Positions 37,302-48,968 of a stretch of 64,000 nucleotides of DNA are shown one piece after another. The first letter of the stretch is position 1, and each line of letters opens with the position of its first letter. The notes beneath the pieces are model-generated. The model did not search any database. It was not told the origin of the DNA and saw only the letters and a program-made list of their open reading frames with translations. The DNA is from Nectonema munidae. Lineage: Eukaryota > Nematomorpha > Nectonematoida > Nectonematidae. The translations under genes and the position numbers were made by a program. The stretch covers positions 434,001-498,000 of the forward strand of contig JAUIRK010000920.1 in NCBI GenBank assembly GCA_030549495.1, read 5' to 3'.

Positions 37302-37439
37302 TTAACCCTTTCGTGACTAGAAAAATCAGACGCTATTTATTAAAAATCAGAAGATTCAGATACAAAACTATTTGAAAAAGCAGTCGAAGGTAAAATTGTT
37401 TATGTATCATATATGATACACTGGTCACGAAAGGGTTAA
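37302..37439. mobile_element. TTAA-flanked piggyBac-type MITE (138 bp)
   Basis: ttaaccctttcgtgac at 37302-37317 is the exact reverse complement of gtcacgaaagggttaa at 37424-37439. TTAA is the piggyBac target duplication. The subterminal palindrome gtatcatatatgatac (37404-37419) links it to the sequences around the first piggyBac relic. Confidence 0.92.
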
Positions 37440-38249
37440 ACAATTGAAAATGCTTTAATTTTGGTTTTTCTTAAAACTTAAAAATATTTTTTGATTTTAT
37501 TGACCTAAAAATTTCAAAAAAACAGAAGAAAATTCACATGCAACTGGACACGAACATACGCAAGTTCAAACAATCATACACTATATTCTTCCTAAGCATT
37601 TATTAGCTTTTTTCAATTTAAAATCACAGCTTATTGACATTTTATAAGGTAATCGGAATCACTAAAAAATTGGGATCCGTACATCACTAGTGATCAGAGT
37701 TGTAGAGTCTCAAAAATATTTGGTGACTCCAACTCCACTTATTTTTCATTTTCCTACTCCGCATCCTCCTTTTTCCAATTTTTGAGACTGCAACTCCATT
37801 TATGTATAATTTTTTGAATATTAATACCTCCACTTATATATAATCTTGCGACAAACTCTTCAGTTTCAAATATTATAAGTCTCCAAAAAGTGTGATGATA
37901 TCTACGATATTTCAAGCTCGTTTGTGAATATCAATTTTAGATAGTCATTGAAAGATTCCCTCAATTTTAGACATTTCTGCTTTGTGTTGCAAGCAAAATG
38001 TTTGATCTATTTTATTGAGCATAACCTATTTAAATGTTGTATTAGTTTGTATTTGTAGTTTGGTGTCTTACTTGCATTGTCTTCAAAAAGATTGTCAAAT
38101 TATTGTCTATAATCTTTTTATGTAAGACAAAACTATAAGATTCATAAACTGAATTTATCCTTAAAAAATGTTTCCAAAGCTATTTGATTTAAAAAAAATT
38201 TTCTAAAAACTTTCTACTCATAAACTTAGTTTTGCTCAATTTAATTGGG
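37440..38249. other. No gene; GACTCC-type repeats
   Basis: Degenerate gactccaactcc/ggagtc repeats occupy about 37700-37860. The rest is AT-rich. Confidence 0.4.
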
Positions 38250-38785
38250 TGGCATGGCAGGTTGATTGAAGGTTAGATAGTTTTATGAGTGAATGTAGTC
38301 TAAAGGCAAAGAGTCTACTAGACACCCTGCGATGTTTATATGAAAAAATGTGATTGATTCAGGGGCAAGCGTATAAAATGAAATTATAATTGTGGAAACA
38401 AAAAATTAAGATCGCATTATTTCATTTTACTCAGCATCATTCAAAAATAGTTTAAAAGCTAAATTGATACAAGCCACAAAAAGTAGAATAACTTTTAACA
38501 TTTTGCAATGATTTGCCTTTTATAATAAATTTTAAGGAAAAAAAGTCTATCAGAAAAAGTTATAGAGCTTCAACAAAAACTAAAAAATTTTAGGGTAGAA
38601 CTTAAGTTTTTGGAAACTAATTTGACGTACCCCCTACAGCATACTCTATGGGTGGCATGGCAGATTGGTTGAGATGATGGACTCAGCACGGAAGCCTCTG
38701 GGTTCGGTTACTTATCGATACCAATTTGTTCATAGTTTGACATAAGCCGTACATCAGTGCCACCGTACCTCTTTACCTTTAATTT
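38250..38785 (+). repeat. tRNA-headed dispersed repeat, copy B
   Basis: This matches 21030-21560 in inverted orientation. A partial tRNA-like start (gggtggcatggcaggttgat) at about 38249 precedes the shared body, and a full one (gggtggcatggcagattggt, then ggttcggttac) ends it at about 38650-38725. The element may therefore be dimeric. Confidence 0.8.
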
Positions 38786-39918
38786 TATTGAATTTTTCAG
38801 CCTTTTTCCATGATGAGTTGCAAAAATACAAGGCTTGCACTAAAATGATTAGCGTTTCTGAAACGTTGCACACCTTAAAGAGTATCTATGAATTTATTTT
38901 TTAACCTAACATATATGTGAATATAACTATTTATGAAATCAGATTTGGAGTCGCAATAATCACTCCGACCCCACAACCCTTCTAGTCGTACTCACAAAAT
39001 TCTACTCCGACTTAAAATCTCCTATTGCGCACCGTGATGAAGCCTTTTTCATCCGAAACTTTGCTGTGATCGTTGTTTTTAGTCATTACATACACACACT
39101 CAGCTAATCCACAATCTTACTCCACTGCTTCTTACCTGTCGTGACAAGTCGAAATGTAAGATATACGATGATCACATCCTGGCTTGAAATCTTAAAGAAC
39201 TGACTATTCAACGACTTGTCTTTAGAAAATCTTACGAAGCACAACAATTTGACCACTACGGCATCATCTCATGGGAAGCGAAGTATCAACACATGCACAT
39301 CGCTGATATCTGATCTCTCAATATTGATTTTTTCGTAGGGCAATCTTGACCTCGAAAAGAAGACTGAAAGAGGTGAGTTTGTCCAAACAGCTAGAGTTGC
39401 ACCGCTCCCCTATAGTTCAAAATATATGCAATTTGAGTTTCTGTCTCGAAATTTCTCGAATCAAGCTTCAAGGGTTTTCTTGATTCTTGAAAAAATTATT
39501 CTCTTCATTCTTCTATTTCTATTCAATCGAAAATAAAGAAATCTTATATGATTGAAACTTCTGAACTGCGAGGATCCTTTTCACCTGTTGCAGAATGCTT
39601 TGCTATCTACAAGTCTGAAGAATTCTCAATATTTCTCGAGAAAATTATTTTATCCAGCAATCACCAACTCTAGATGCAATCAATGCTTTTCTTGAGACGC
39701 TGCAGCCTTTTTCAAGTTAGGAGTCACTACCACGCGCGCTCCTTGCAATCTCTGTCTATTTCTTGTTCTGTATTATTTTTCTTAAGACTAAGCTCATTTT
39801 TTTTTACTTTAAGTTCCCATTTTTTATACTTTAACTTTTAAGTTCGTCCTTTTTTACTTTTAGTACGACCTCTTTTACAAGTGGAACAAGAGCAAACTAA
39901 AGTAAACACTCAATCTAC
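38786..39918. other. Upstream region of the BAP1/calypso gene
   Basis: GACTCC-like repeats at 38940-39020, then less AT-biased sequence. No upstream exon is obvious. Confidence 0.4.
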
Positions 39919-39926
39919 TATAAAAG
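39919..39926 (+). promoter_or_regulatory. TATA box of the BAP1/calypso gene
   Basis: TATAAAAG lies 74 bp before the start codon. Transcription would be expected to begin near 39945-39955. A three-codon upstream ORF (ATGGAAATGTGA, 39967-39978) would sit in the leader and could reduce translation. Confidence 0.6.
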
Positions 39927-39992
39927 CGTCATTCCGCGCTCTGATTTAACGCGCTGCTCTGCTTTTATGGAAATGTGAAGTGTGGCAAGAGT

Positions 39993-41489
39993 ATGTCTCC
40001 TTCGCAATCGGAGTGGCTGGAGTTGGAGAGTGATCCAGGAATCTTTACTCTTTTGCTGAAGGACATGCAGATTTTGGGTGTGGAAGTTGAAGAAGTGTAC
40101 GACCTTAACACGCCCATCACAGAACACGTACACGGTTTCATATTTCTATTCAAGTGGAGGAAAGAGAAGAAGAGTGGAAGCAGAAGTGGTGGTGAAGATG
40201 TTCTCTATGATGCTTCCTCCTATTCCAAAACGCTGCTCAACTCGGAGTCCTTCTTCTTCGCTAAGCAAATTGTGGAGAATTCTTGCGCAACCCATGCGCT
40301 AATCAGCATCGCACTGAATTGTTTGGACACTAGTCAAAGCGAACTTCTCGCTTCTCTCAAACGCGATACCAAAGGTCTCTCTCCCGAGGAAAAAGGCAAA
40401 GCTATTGGCCGTGTTGAAGAGTTGGCGCACGCCCACAACAAGTACGCTAATTCTACGGACGCACCTGCAAATGCACTTCCTCATATCTACCCCAAAGTCG
40501 CTTCCATCAACGAATACTCAGACTCCTTTCACTACGTCAGCTTTTTCCCTTTCAACGGTGAATTAGTAGAAGTTGATGGTTTGAAGCCTTATCCAATAAG
40601 TCATGGACGAATTACACGTCAAAATTGGACCGCATCGCTCTTCAACGTGATCCAGCGCAGAATAAGGGATATTTGTAGCGATGATTCCGACATTCGTTTC
40701 TCCTTGATGTCCATCATCGATGAAAAACTCACTTTGCATAAAAAGAAATTAGCAAGCGGCATACAGGATTGCGCAAACATCCTTGAAAAACTTCCAGCTT
40801 TTTTGGAAGCCAAGCACTACGAAGTGTATGAAGTTTTTTTTAAAAAACAAATCCTACACGTTGATGCGAATAATGATTTGCACTTTTTGAAAGATGTTTG
40901 CATCGTAGATTTCCTTTACAACACTTGCAATGTTCTCACTCCTCGCAGCTTTAAAACATGGCGACACATCCTACTCGAAATATGCAGACACTCTTGCATG
41001 AAAAAGAATGCAGAAAGTGGATTAGCATCCTCTGATTCATGTCTATCGAAGCTTTGTGAAGGAGATGGGAATAGTGTAGTATCCTTGTTATTGACAGGCA
41101 ACCAGTTCTCAGAATCGGAGAGCGAGCTTGACCTTGACTTAAATTTAATGAACTCTCTTTCAGCCTTTTCCTTTGATTTAACTGATTCCTCCACCCTGAC
41201 ACACTCCATTCTGAGCATGTTTTTGAGCCTCCTCACCGTGAATCTGAGTGTGCAAGAAGAGGCGTGCAAACATAAGAGATATCATATCGATGCAGAACGC
41301 AGAAATCACAATTATTTTCCCTTTTTTAAAACCTTTTTAAGTATGCTTGCCGAACAAACACTACTGTCTCCATTTCTAGATTCCAATTTCAATAACAAGT
41401 ACTTGAAATGTCAGTCCAAAAAATCTTATTTAATTTGCAAAAAAATCAAAAAGAAAATTCAAAAGCAGAAAAAACATCCAAAGAAGTAG
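39993..41489 (+). CDS. calypso: BAP1/calypso-type ubiquitin C-terminal hydrolase
   Basis: This intact 498-residue cysteine deubiquitinase is the catalytic half of the Polycomb PR-DUB complex, which with ASX/ASXL removes mono-ubiquitin from histone H2A. The peptidase C12 domain spans about residues 7-240. The opening EWLELESDPGIFTLLL and GFIFLFKW are typical of BAP1. Catalytic residues are Gln92 (oxyanion), Cys98 in ENSCATHAL, His180 in FHYVSFFPF and Asp195 in EVDGLKPYPI, with the same spacing as BAP1. The C-terminal ULD that binds ASX shows as NHNYFPFFKTFLSMLAEQ (about 439-456), followed by a basic tail (476-498). The ATG at 39993 is chosen because in-frame sequence upstream has no ATG and the domain starts six residues later. 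There are no introns and no poly(A) scar. Confidence 0.9.
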   Translation: MSPSQSEWLELESDPGIFTLLLKDMQILGVEVEEVYDLNTPITEHVHGFIFLFKWRKEKKSGSRSGGEDVLYDASSYSKTLLNSESFFFAKQIVENSCATHALISIALNCLDTSQSELLASLKRDTKGLSPEEKGKAIGRVEELAHAHNKYANSTDAPANALPHIYPKVASINEYSDSFHYVSFFPFNGELVEVDGLKPYPISHGRITRQNWTASLFNVIQRRIRDICSDDSDIRFSLMSIIDEKLTLHKKKLASGIQDCANILEKLPAFLEAKHYEVYEVFFKKQILHVDANNDLHFLKDVCIVDFLYNTCNVLTPRSFKTWRHILLEICRHSCMKKNAESGLASSDSCLSKLCEGDGNSVVSLLLTGNQFSESESELDLDLNLMNSLSAFSFDLTDSSTLTHSILSMFLSLLTVNLSVQEEACKHKRYHIDAERRNHNYFPFFKTFLSMLAEQTLLSPFLDSNFNNKYLKCQSKKSYLICKKIKKKIQKQKKHPKK

Positions 41490-41581
41490 TTGTCTATATC
41501 ATTAGTTTTCAACAAGTCACGAAATTGGGGTAATTCAATCATTCATGTTTTATTCATACTTCATTGCAATTCTATGTTGCA

Positions 41582-41591
41582 AATAAATAAA
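41582..41591 (+). terminator. Polyadenylation signals after BAP1/calypso
   Basis: Two overlapping AATAAA hexamers (41582-41587 and 41586-41591) lie about 95 bp after the stop, followed by a T-rich stretch. Confidence 0.7.
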
Positions 41592-42100
41592 ATCTTTTTT
41601 TTCACTGAGTATTTGTCCTTAGGTTTCCACATAAAACTTATTTTCCTCATCATATATATTATATCAATGTGAGAATTTCCAGTTTTCTTAAAAAAGTTTT
41701 TTTTATTATATCAATTTTAAAGGTTTTCTCTTGGATTATAATTTTTAAGCTAAATATCTAAATATAATATATCTTGAATACATCATATATAAATAGTACT
41801 AATTTATTTTTACACAATAAACGAATATTGACTGTATATGAATGAATGAATTTCCACTTCAACAGAATTTAGTTTTTCAAAGTTTTCCTAGTATTGATGA
41901 TAGAGGATTTTAGATACTTCATCGGTTTCTTAAGACCCTATTCCAAGGGTTCGCGAACCCCCAGGGGTTTACAACAAGATTTCTAGGGGTACTTGGCGGA
42001 CAAAAGAAGTATTTTAAATAGTAGTAATTGCAGAATATGAAATTTAGTGCTAGCAGTGTCTGTTCCTTCAATTTGTACAATGTATCCTAATGAGATAGAC

Positions 42101-43815
42101 CAGGGGTGGGGAACCTGCAGCCTTAAGGCCGCATGCGGCCTTCCGTGCCATCAAGTGCGGCCTTTGATATAAATATTATTTTTTATAAAAACTTTGAATA
42201 GTTTTTAAGTCTGAAATCATTATACACCTGAAACTTATAATATACACCACACACATAGACGAAAGGAATATTAATTGTGTTCAGTGATGTCACTCCCAGA
42301 AATTGAAAGCATTTTTCTCTGAACCTTATGTATTCATAAGAGGACACAAAATAGATTGTCTTTAATTTATGATAATTTTTTGTAACAGTGACAACGAATT
42401 TGAAAGAAGAAAATAGGATCTTTAATGAAGAATGGGACTGCAATATTTTTTAGTGATTAGTGGCGACAAAATGTCTTGCTTGCTGTGTGATACCACAATT
42501 GTAACGGTTAAGAAATTCAATGCACAGCAACATTACGCTCTTCATAAAGACAATAAATATGCCAAATTAGAGGGTGAGTCTCGAAAGCTAGGATTGCAGA
42601 AACTGAAAGATGGAAAGCAAAAACAAAGACAATAGTTCCATTCTGTGTTACATCAAAGGAATGTTGCGACAGAAGCCAGCTATAAAGTTGCATATTTGCT
42701 TGGAAAAAAGGGTAAACCATTCACCGATGCAGAACTCATGAAGGAATGTATTTTAGAAGTGATAAGATGTGTAGATGCAAATAAAGTTAACAAATATAAA
42801 GAGGTGCCTCTTAAAAGAAGGACTAATACAGATCATTGGCTTGAAATGTAACAGAGAAACTCAAAAATGTAATCCTGAAGGAAAATGTGTATTACTCTTT
42901 GCAAAAGGTTATAAGTATTGTTAACTATAATCGAGCAAATACCATGAAGCATCGTCAATTTCGAAACATGATGATGATGGATGACAAAGTAATTAGTGTA
43001 GATTTGCCTTACCACTCAAAAGTACGCTGGTTGTCAAAAGTGAAAGTATTGGTCAAAATTTTGTCTTTACGAAGGCAAATAATTGACTTTTTCAAAGAAA
43101 GTGACAAACATTGTGAATTATCAGATCCAAATTTTTACAGAGATGTAGCTTTTTAAAATCAAAACTTTCAGAAGAACACATTCCCCAGTTTACGAAGGTA
43201 ATGAGTGAAAATGAAGATATCTATGAATCTTTATAGAATACGGATCAATCTCTGTTTGACAACAGGGAAGATCCTATTGAAATTTGGAAAAAGGCGGTAG
43301 AATATTCTGGTCTTCATGAACACGCACGCCGACTGGTTTCCTTCTTTTCTACAACATAGTGTTGTAAATCCACATTCTCGTACTTGACGCAAATAAAGAA
43401 TTCGCTGAGAACACAGTTGCCAGATGAGCATTTGGAGGACCAATTAAAACTAAGAACCACTATGTTGGAGCCTGATATCAAATGGCTTACTCAAAAGAAG
43501 CAAACTCAAAGAAGTCATTAATTTGTATAAAAAGGACCTACTTACCTAAATGAAATATTTGAAAACTTCATATTCTCGATGTTTATACGTCTGTCTTTTT
43601 TTATAAGAATATTATTAATTAATACTTGTATAAAATAAAATCCTAATTTTAATAATCTAATAAAAGAACTTGTATACGTTCTTTTATTAGATTATTAAAT
43701 GTTGTACGAGGGGATAAAATAACTGAAAAAATATAGTAATTTGTTCAGTGCGGCCTCTATGAGGGACGATCAATTGTAAGGTGGCCTTCATGCACAAAAA
43801 GGTTCCCAACCTCTG
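42101..43815 (+). mobile_element. GTF2IRD2-like hAT transposon (inner)
   Basis: CAGGGGTGGGGAACCT at the left mirrors AGGTTCCCAACCTCTG at the right with two mismatches. The duplications agatagac and agttagac match at 7 of 8 bases. Subterminal gcggcct repeats are typical of this family. It carries a decayed transposase on the plus strand. Confidence 0.8.
42432..43520 (+). pseudogene. hAT transposase relic, BED finger type (GTF2IRD2-like)
   Basis: The first frame has a BED-like finger (MSCLLC...HYALH) and KYAKLEGESRKLGLQKLKD. The next reads SYKVAYLLGKKGKPFTDAEL and ECILEVIRCVD. The third (42887-43156) has NYNRANTMKHRQF and PYHSKVRWLSKVKVL, an RW.S motif typical of hAT proteins. The middle is deleted, and stops occur at 42633, 42849 and 43154. 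This family gave rise to the GTF2IRD2 C-terminus in mammals. Confidence 0.8.
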
Positions 43816-43907
43816 AGTTAGACACTAAATCACCATTTTGTTCATTGTCAGATTATTGGGGGTTCAGAGAGGGTACTTAACGGAAAAAAGGTTGAGAACC
43901 CCTATTC

Positions 43908-44539
43908 ACTTCCGCAGCATGCATTCAAAAATCTAATATGGTACTTAGTCTGAATTTCTATGAAGAAATTTACGTTTTCAAAGATAGACTGTTTAATACT
44001 AATTACGTACAAAGCGTTAGTTTTATGTAAAAGATCTAGAATCTTTAGTAATATATATCAACGAAATAGCTTGAAAAGATTTTGATTATCGGAACGCTAA
44101 AGTAAATCATTACCATCATTTATGTATATATATTGGTGGAACAAAGCACTTATACATTTACCCATTTTTCCAATAAGCAGGGCAATTTTGTAGCAAATGT
44201 CAATCAAAATTTTGATTTATGACAAAATTGCTTACAAAAATCATTCAAATTTTAAATAAGATAAATTTTTTATGCAAATCGACCGTGTCAATTTCATTTC
44301 TGGACTCAATTTTGGCAATTCGGTTTACGTTTAAAAATTTTCTCCAAAAAAACAATTCATATTTTAAATAAAATTAACTTTTTTATACAAAACAGGCAAA
44401 TTAGTTAAAATGCCTGAAAGTGTTAATAAGATTTTCGGTTTTTAAATAAAATATATTTTTTATAATAAATCGAACATGCTGATTTCATTTCTCTGTTCAG
44501 TTTTTGCATTCAGAGTGTGAAAGGGTCTGAGGGTGTCGA
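43908..44539. other. No gene seen
   Basis: AT-rich sequence between two hAT relics. Confidence 0.4.
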
Positions 44540-44545
44540 TGATAT

Positions 44546-45338
44546 TTGCTGTTGACGGCCAGGGTAAAATTTACATTTAAAATTTTGCACAGCAAAAACT
44601 CCTATCCAAAATTTATGTTGTGTATCAGTTGCTATCTTTTGTGTAGCAGTTTTTCACTCATGAAGGACTCTTCAAGCGCATGTTTTAAGCCTTCGGCATT
44701 AGCATGGCTAACATTTTTTAATCGCAAGAACCTAGCTTGCACACAATCTTGATCATCAATAAAAACAAAGATCCCCTCTTTTTCAATGGTGCTAATCAGT
44801 GCCACTATCAAGCATCACAGAAAAGTATTCAGCTTTGTGACTAAGCTTTGCACAAGTTCCATCTTGCTTAGTCTCACCAATACATTGAGTGAATTCTTGA
44901 CACTTTGGTTCATTCAAGCATGTCTGGCCTAACTGTACACCATGACGTAGTTCTATTTCTGCAATTTTTGCTTCTTTTGCCAACACATAGGTAATGTCTA
45001 TCAGTTTTCCAACTTTTTGCTCCTCTTCAACAAAAGCAGAGGATACACATCTCCCGATAGGAGTTGACTTGTAAATATCTATGATGGATGCAGGTTTGTG
45101 TTCAAGATTTAAAGCTTTGCCATGCATATCTGACTTTGAATGTTTGACAACATTGTCTTTCTTGAGGCGTTGGACTAAAATTTCTCACTGCGTTCAGCTT
45201 TGTCTCATGTTTTTGACACAAATCACAAGATATTGTGTGCATCATGCCATTTGTCTCTGAGTACTTTAGCCATTCTTTCTTAGGATCAAGTTCTTTTGCC
45301 CATTTTTGAACAGGATACAATTTTACACCACTTGTCAT
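44546..45338 (-). pseudogene. hAT transposase relic (ZNF862-like N-terminal part)
   Basis: Minus-strand frames read KLYPVQKWAKELDPKKEWL, then a Cys2 finger (CDLCQKHETKLNAVRNF), then MHGKALNLEHKPASI and IYKSTPIGR, and finally CAKLSHKAEYFSVMLDSGTD and RLKNVSHANAEGLKHALEE. The order and the finger resemble ZNF862-type hAT proteins. A frameshift lies near 45125, and the catalytic core downstream is missing. Confidence 0.75.
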
Positions 45339-45405
45339 TTTGATTGAAACAATTCACATAACACTAAAAATAATGTCTTGAAAAAAATGAAAACAATTTA
45401 AATAA

Positions 45406-45576
45406 GGGGTCGTTCACAATTGACGTCAACCTTTTTTTTGATAAATTTCAACCCCTGCCCCCTCATAAATCTAAATGTCAACTTTTTGATATATCATCAC
45501 TTAACAAAATCGACTTATGTCAACTTTGATACCCCCCCCCCCCCCGTTTTAGTTGATGTCAATTGTGAAAGACCCC
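45406..45576. mobile_element. MITE with GGGGTCGTTCACAATTGACG ends, copy 1
   Basis: A 171-bp element with about 25-bp inverted ends and a TAA on each side (45403-45405, 45577-45579), as expected for Harbinger-type elements. It contains a 14-C run (45532-45545). Copy 2 is at 51347. Confidence 0.8.
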
Positions 45577-47850
45577 TAACAGATAATAGCAACTAGCATT
45601 AAGTTATAATCACGGCTATAGGCATTGAAGAGTTGATCGATCATCAGTCGCACACACACGCACGCTCAGCCAGCGTATAAAAAATATTTCCTAGAATATT
45701 TATATTTTCAATAAAATAAACTTTTTATACTAAAACGCAAATCACTTTTATACCCATTTTATTGATAAAAATCACAAATTGATTGAAATTGATCAATCAA
45801 AATTTTGATTGAGGATGAAATTCTCACTAAAATGTTCTTAAAATTAAAATTTTACATAATAATAAGGACCATTTGGCCGAACGAAAATTTTACCAAACGA
45901 AGATTTGGCCGAATGGAGATTTGGAGGATGAATATTTATTAACCTAAAAACTTTTTAAAAAAAATTAAAGTTTTGACTTCTGAAAACAATGAAATAATAT
46001 TGTTCAAACATTAAAACTCAATAAAATACAGTAAACGGGATGCTTACACAAACATTCATATTTCTCCGTGATTGAGATAAACTTTCAAGCTAAAAAATTT
46101 ATTGCAAAAAAAATATTATAACACATTTGTCATGTTAGTTATAGTAGATAAAACTATTCATCACATAATTTGTCTATATAAGTTATGAATAATAAAAGAA
46201 AACAAAAATTACATTACAGATTTGTGTAGATCTCGAGCTTCTAATCTTACTGGCAGTAAAGCAACGTCTACACAAATTATATTCATATTTTAGGTCAAAT
46301 CTCGAGTCAAGGTAAAATATGAGGTGATTTTTTTTTTTTTTTTTATTTAAAACTAAATTTATTTTATTTAAAAAACATGATATAAACATAAAAGTTTAAA
46401 ATAAAACAATCATAAAAGTTAAAAATAAAAATTTCTGAGACAGCATGCGCACATACCACCGTTGCGCATGCTGCCGATATTTGGAGGAGCTTGCTCTTCC
46501 TTGACGGCTTGCTGTCCATTGTGATTGGCTTGCCATGTTTGATTGACAGCTTGCTGTTGGTTGTTTTGAGGAAGAGCCTAGTTTTATATATTTTGGCAAA
46601 TCACACTTTCTTCTATGTGAGTATGAGAGAAGGAAAGGATCTGAAAGCAGATTGAAATGACAACGGGCGATCACAAGAAAAATGAAATAGTAACTATATT
46701 TTGTTAGTGTAGTAGTATTTTGAGGGAATGAGTTTTAAACTTGTCTACACCGAAGATTTACCCTTTTTCAATGAACTAGGAGGTGGGTGTAATCATCAAA
46801 AAAGATTCTGACCACGAAGAAAAAGCTCCTTCCTTCCTAATGAAAAATCGTCGAACTTTTATCATATTTGCTACGATTACAAAGATCAATTCAGTAACAT
46901 GGAAAAGAAATCTGAAATTTTTCAAAGTTAGCATAATTGTCAGTGGCCAATATGTGATAATAAAACCACTGTCAAGAAGTTTCTCTGGTGACAAGGAGAG
47001 AAAGTCTATTAGATGATAAACGTGGAAAACTTTTTGTATTTGAAAAAAGATTCGTTAGCAAATATTTCGAGTGATATCTGTTCATATCACCTGATACTAC
47101 AACACATGACAATGATATAAAAAGCTTTAGTTGGAGTGGCACACAGAAATATTTTTCACCATGTCATTTTCCAATTTTTATAAAAATTTTATTGCTGAAT
47201 TAATTAAAGGCCCATTTATAAATTGGTCGAACACTTGTCAACTATTATGCAAATTGAGGAACACATTTGAACAGTCAAAATTAGCGCTAGAGTCTTTCAT
47301 TTATAACAAAACATTTTATGATTCTAATATACTTTGTAATTTTCGTTATATTAATAAAAGGAATATACGATTTTATATTTAAAAATAGTCTAAAATTAAA
47401 AAAAAAATGGCGCCTTATCCTAAACTGTGACATCTAGAGAAGTGAAATTTATTGTTTTAGCATCAATTGAAAAGAAGTGATGTCATCTTTAACTTGCTCC
47501 AGAAATTTCAGAAGTGAAAGTTCAGCCACAGTAGAGCCGTTGCTACAAAAGTTCAGGCGCACAAATTTGTAAGCTCACAAACAGAAATTTGGGATTAAAT
47601 CAGATTTTCATCATTCATATTTTAAAATTTCTTCCCAATCATCTTTATTAATGCTTATAGAGTAATAATACAACATATAAGAAATCAGGGTTGAACCATG
47701 TTTCACAAAAAATTTTGCGATTTTGCAGTTAACTAGGTAGCGTGAGTAACCCTCAATGCTGTTTATGCCGGGGTGGAAATGAGGTTGAGCTCTCATTCTC
47801 CTATAAAAATGCCTCATGTGGCAATTGAGTCTCTTTTGAAACCAAATAAT
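45577..47850. other. No gene; scattered short repeats
   Basis: atttggccgaac repeats at about 45888-45925 recall a common MITE end. A short cluster of ggcttgct/agcttgct repeats occurs at 46490-46560. Open frames at 46783-47016 and 47131-47382 have no recognised motif. Confidence 0.4.
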
Positions 47851-48563
47851 CAGGAGGCAGGCGCTTAAACCTTTAGCTCCGGGTAGAACAAACGCGTTAG
47901 CTCTGGATGGCAGTTGTTCTAGGAGGAAAAAACTCTGACTTCAAATTACCACTGCCTTGTGGATTGTGTAATTGGTTTTACAAGGGCTAAAGGTCCCAGG
48001 CCTGAATACAAATACTGGTTAGCGTCAGGAAGGGCATCCGGCTTGTAAAAAAATGCTTCAAATTTTATGCAATGATCCAAAAAGTTGGGCGTGGTATAGC
48101 CCAAAGTACTCCGTGGGTGTTTGCAGTAACCTACGTCAAAAAGAATACTGGAAAAAAACTAATTCCTGAATAGCCTTATCAAATGTAGGTACACTCACAG
48201 GAAAAGCAAACGAAATTGTAGAGGAAATGATAAAACGAAAAATTGAAATAGCTTGCGTACAGGAGACGGAGCGGAAATACCTCTAGAAAGCTCATTCAAG
48301 GTTTCAAAATTGTATATAGCGGATTAACCAACAGAAGGAACGGTGTAGGTGTGATTATGAGTGAAAAATGGAATAAAAGGGTAATTGAAGTAAGAAGAGC
48401 AGATGACAGAATAATTTTATTGAAGCTGAAAAGCATTGATGAAATTATAACAGTTTTGTCAATATATGCGCCTCAAGTTGGTTGTAGTAGAGAGGAAAAA
48501 AATTAGTTTGCAGAAAAACTAGATAGTTTACTATCAGAAATTCCTGACAGTGAAACAGTTATT

Positions 48564-48968
48564 TTGGCAGGTGACTTTAACGGTCAGATCGGCAAGGATA
48601 GTGATGGGTACGATGGAGTTCATGGTGGACACAGTTTTGGTAATAGAAACGAAGAAGGCGAAAGGATATTAGACTTGGCACAAAGAAACGATTTGACCAT
48701 ATGTAGCACAAATTTTAGAAAGAAGGATAGTCATTTGATAACATATAGCAGTGGGGGCAAAAAAAGTCAAATAGACTTCTTCATGGTCAAACAGGAAAAA
48801 AGAAAATGTGTCAAGAATTGCAAAGTTATCCATGGAAGTGACATTGTATCACAACATAGAATTGATATGTTTATCACTAAAGAGAAAAAACGAAAAGTTA
48901 TGAAGATAGGTAGATTTAAGACATGGCTACTCGAAGATAAAAAAAACAGGAAAGATACGAGAAAATAG
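48564..48968 (+). pseudogene. RTE LINE endonuclease fragment
   Basis: AP-endonuclease-like: LAGDFNGQIGKD holds the metal-binding Asp and Asn, SQIDFFMV the Asp, and GSDIVSQHR the terminal His. Upstream frames carry the catalytic Glu region (VQETE) separated by a stop near 48283. Confidence 0.8.

Larger units (their letters stand above)
41944..43899. mobile_element. Outer hAT-type element
   Basis: The 8-mer ccctattc flanks it (41936-41943 and 43900-43907). The left end carries aagggttcgcgaacccc and the right end ggttgagaac, imperfect versions of a common hAT terminus. The GTF2IRD2-like hAT sits inside it. The exact ends are uncertain. Confidence 0.5.

Noticed and set aside
39975-39992. Upstream GTG start for BAP1/calypso
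   Set aside because: Animal genes do not normally start at GTG here; the ATG at 39993 directly precedes the conserved WLELESDPG.
40299-41269. Minus-strand open frames opposite the BAP1/calypso gene
   Set aside because: Shadows of a well-supported plus-strand coding region; none has a recognisable motif.
46396-47382. Open frames at 46396-46674, 46783-47016 and 47131-47382
   Set aside because: No motif, splice context or repeat support; lengths are expected by chance.
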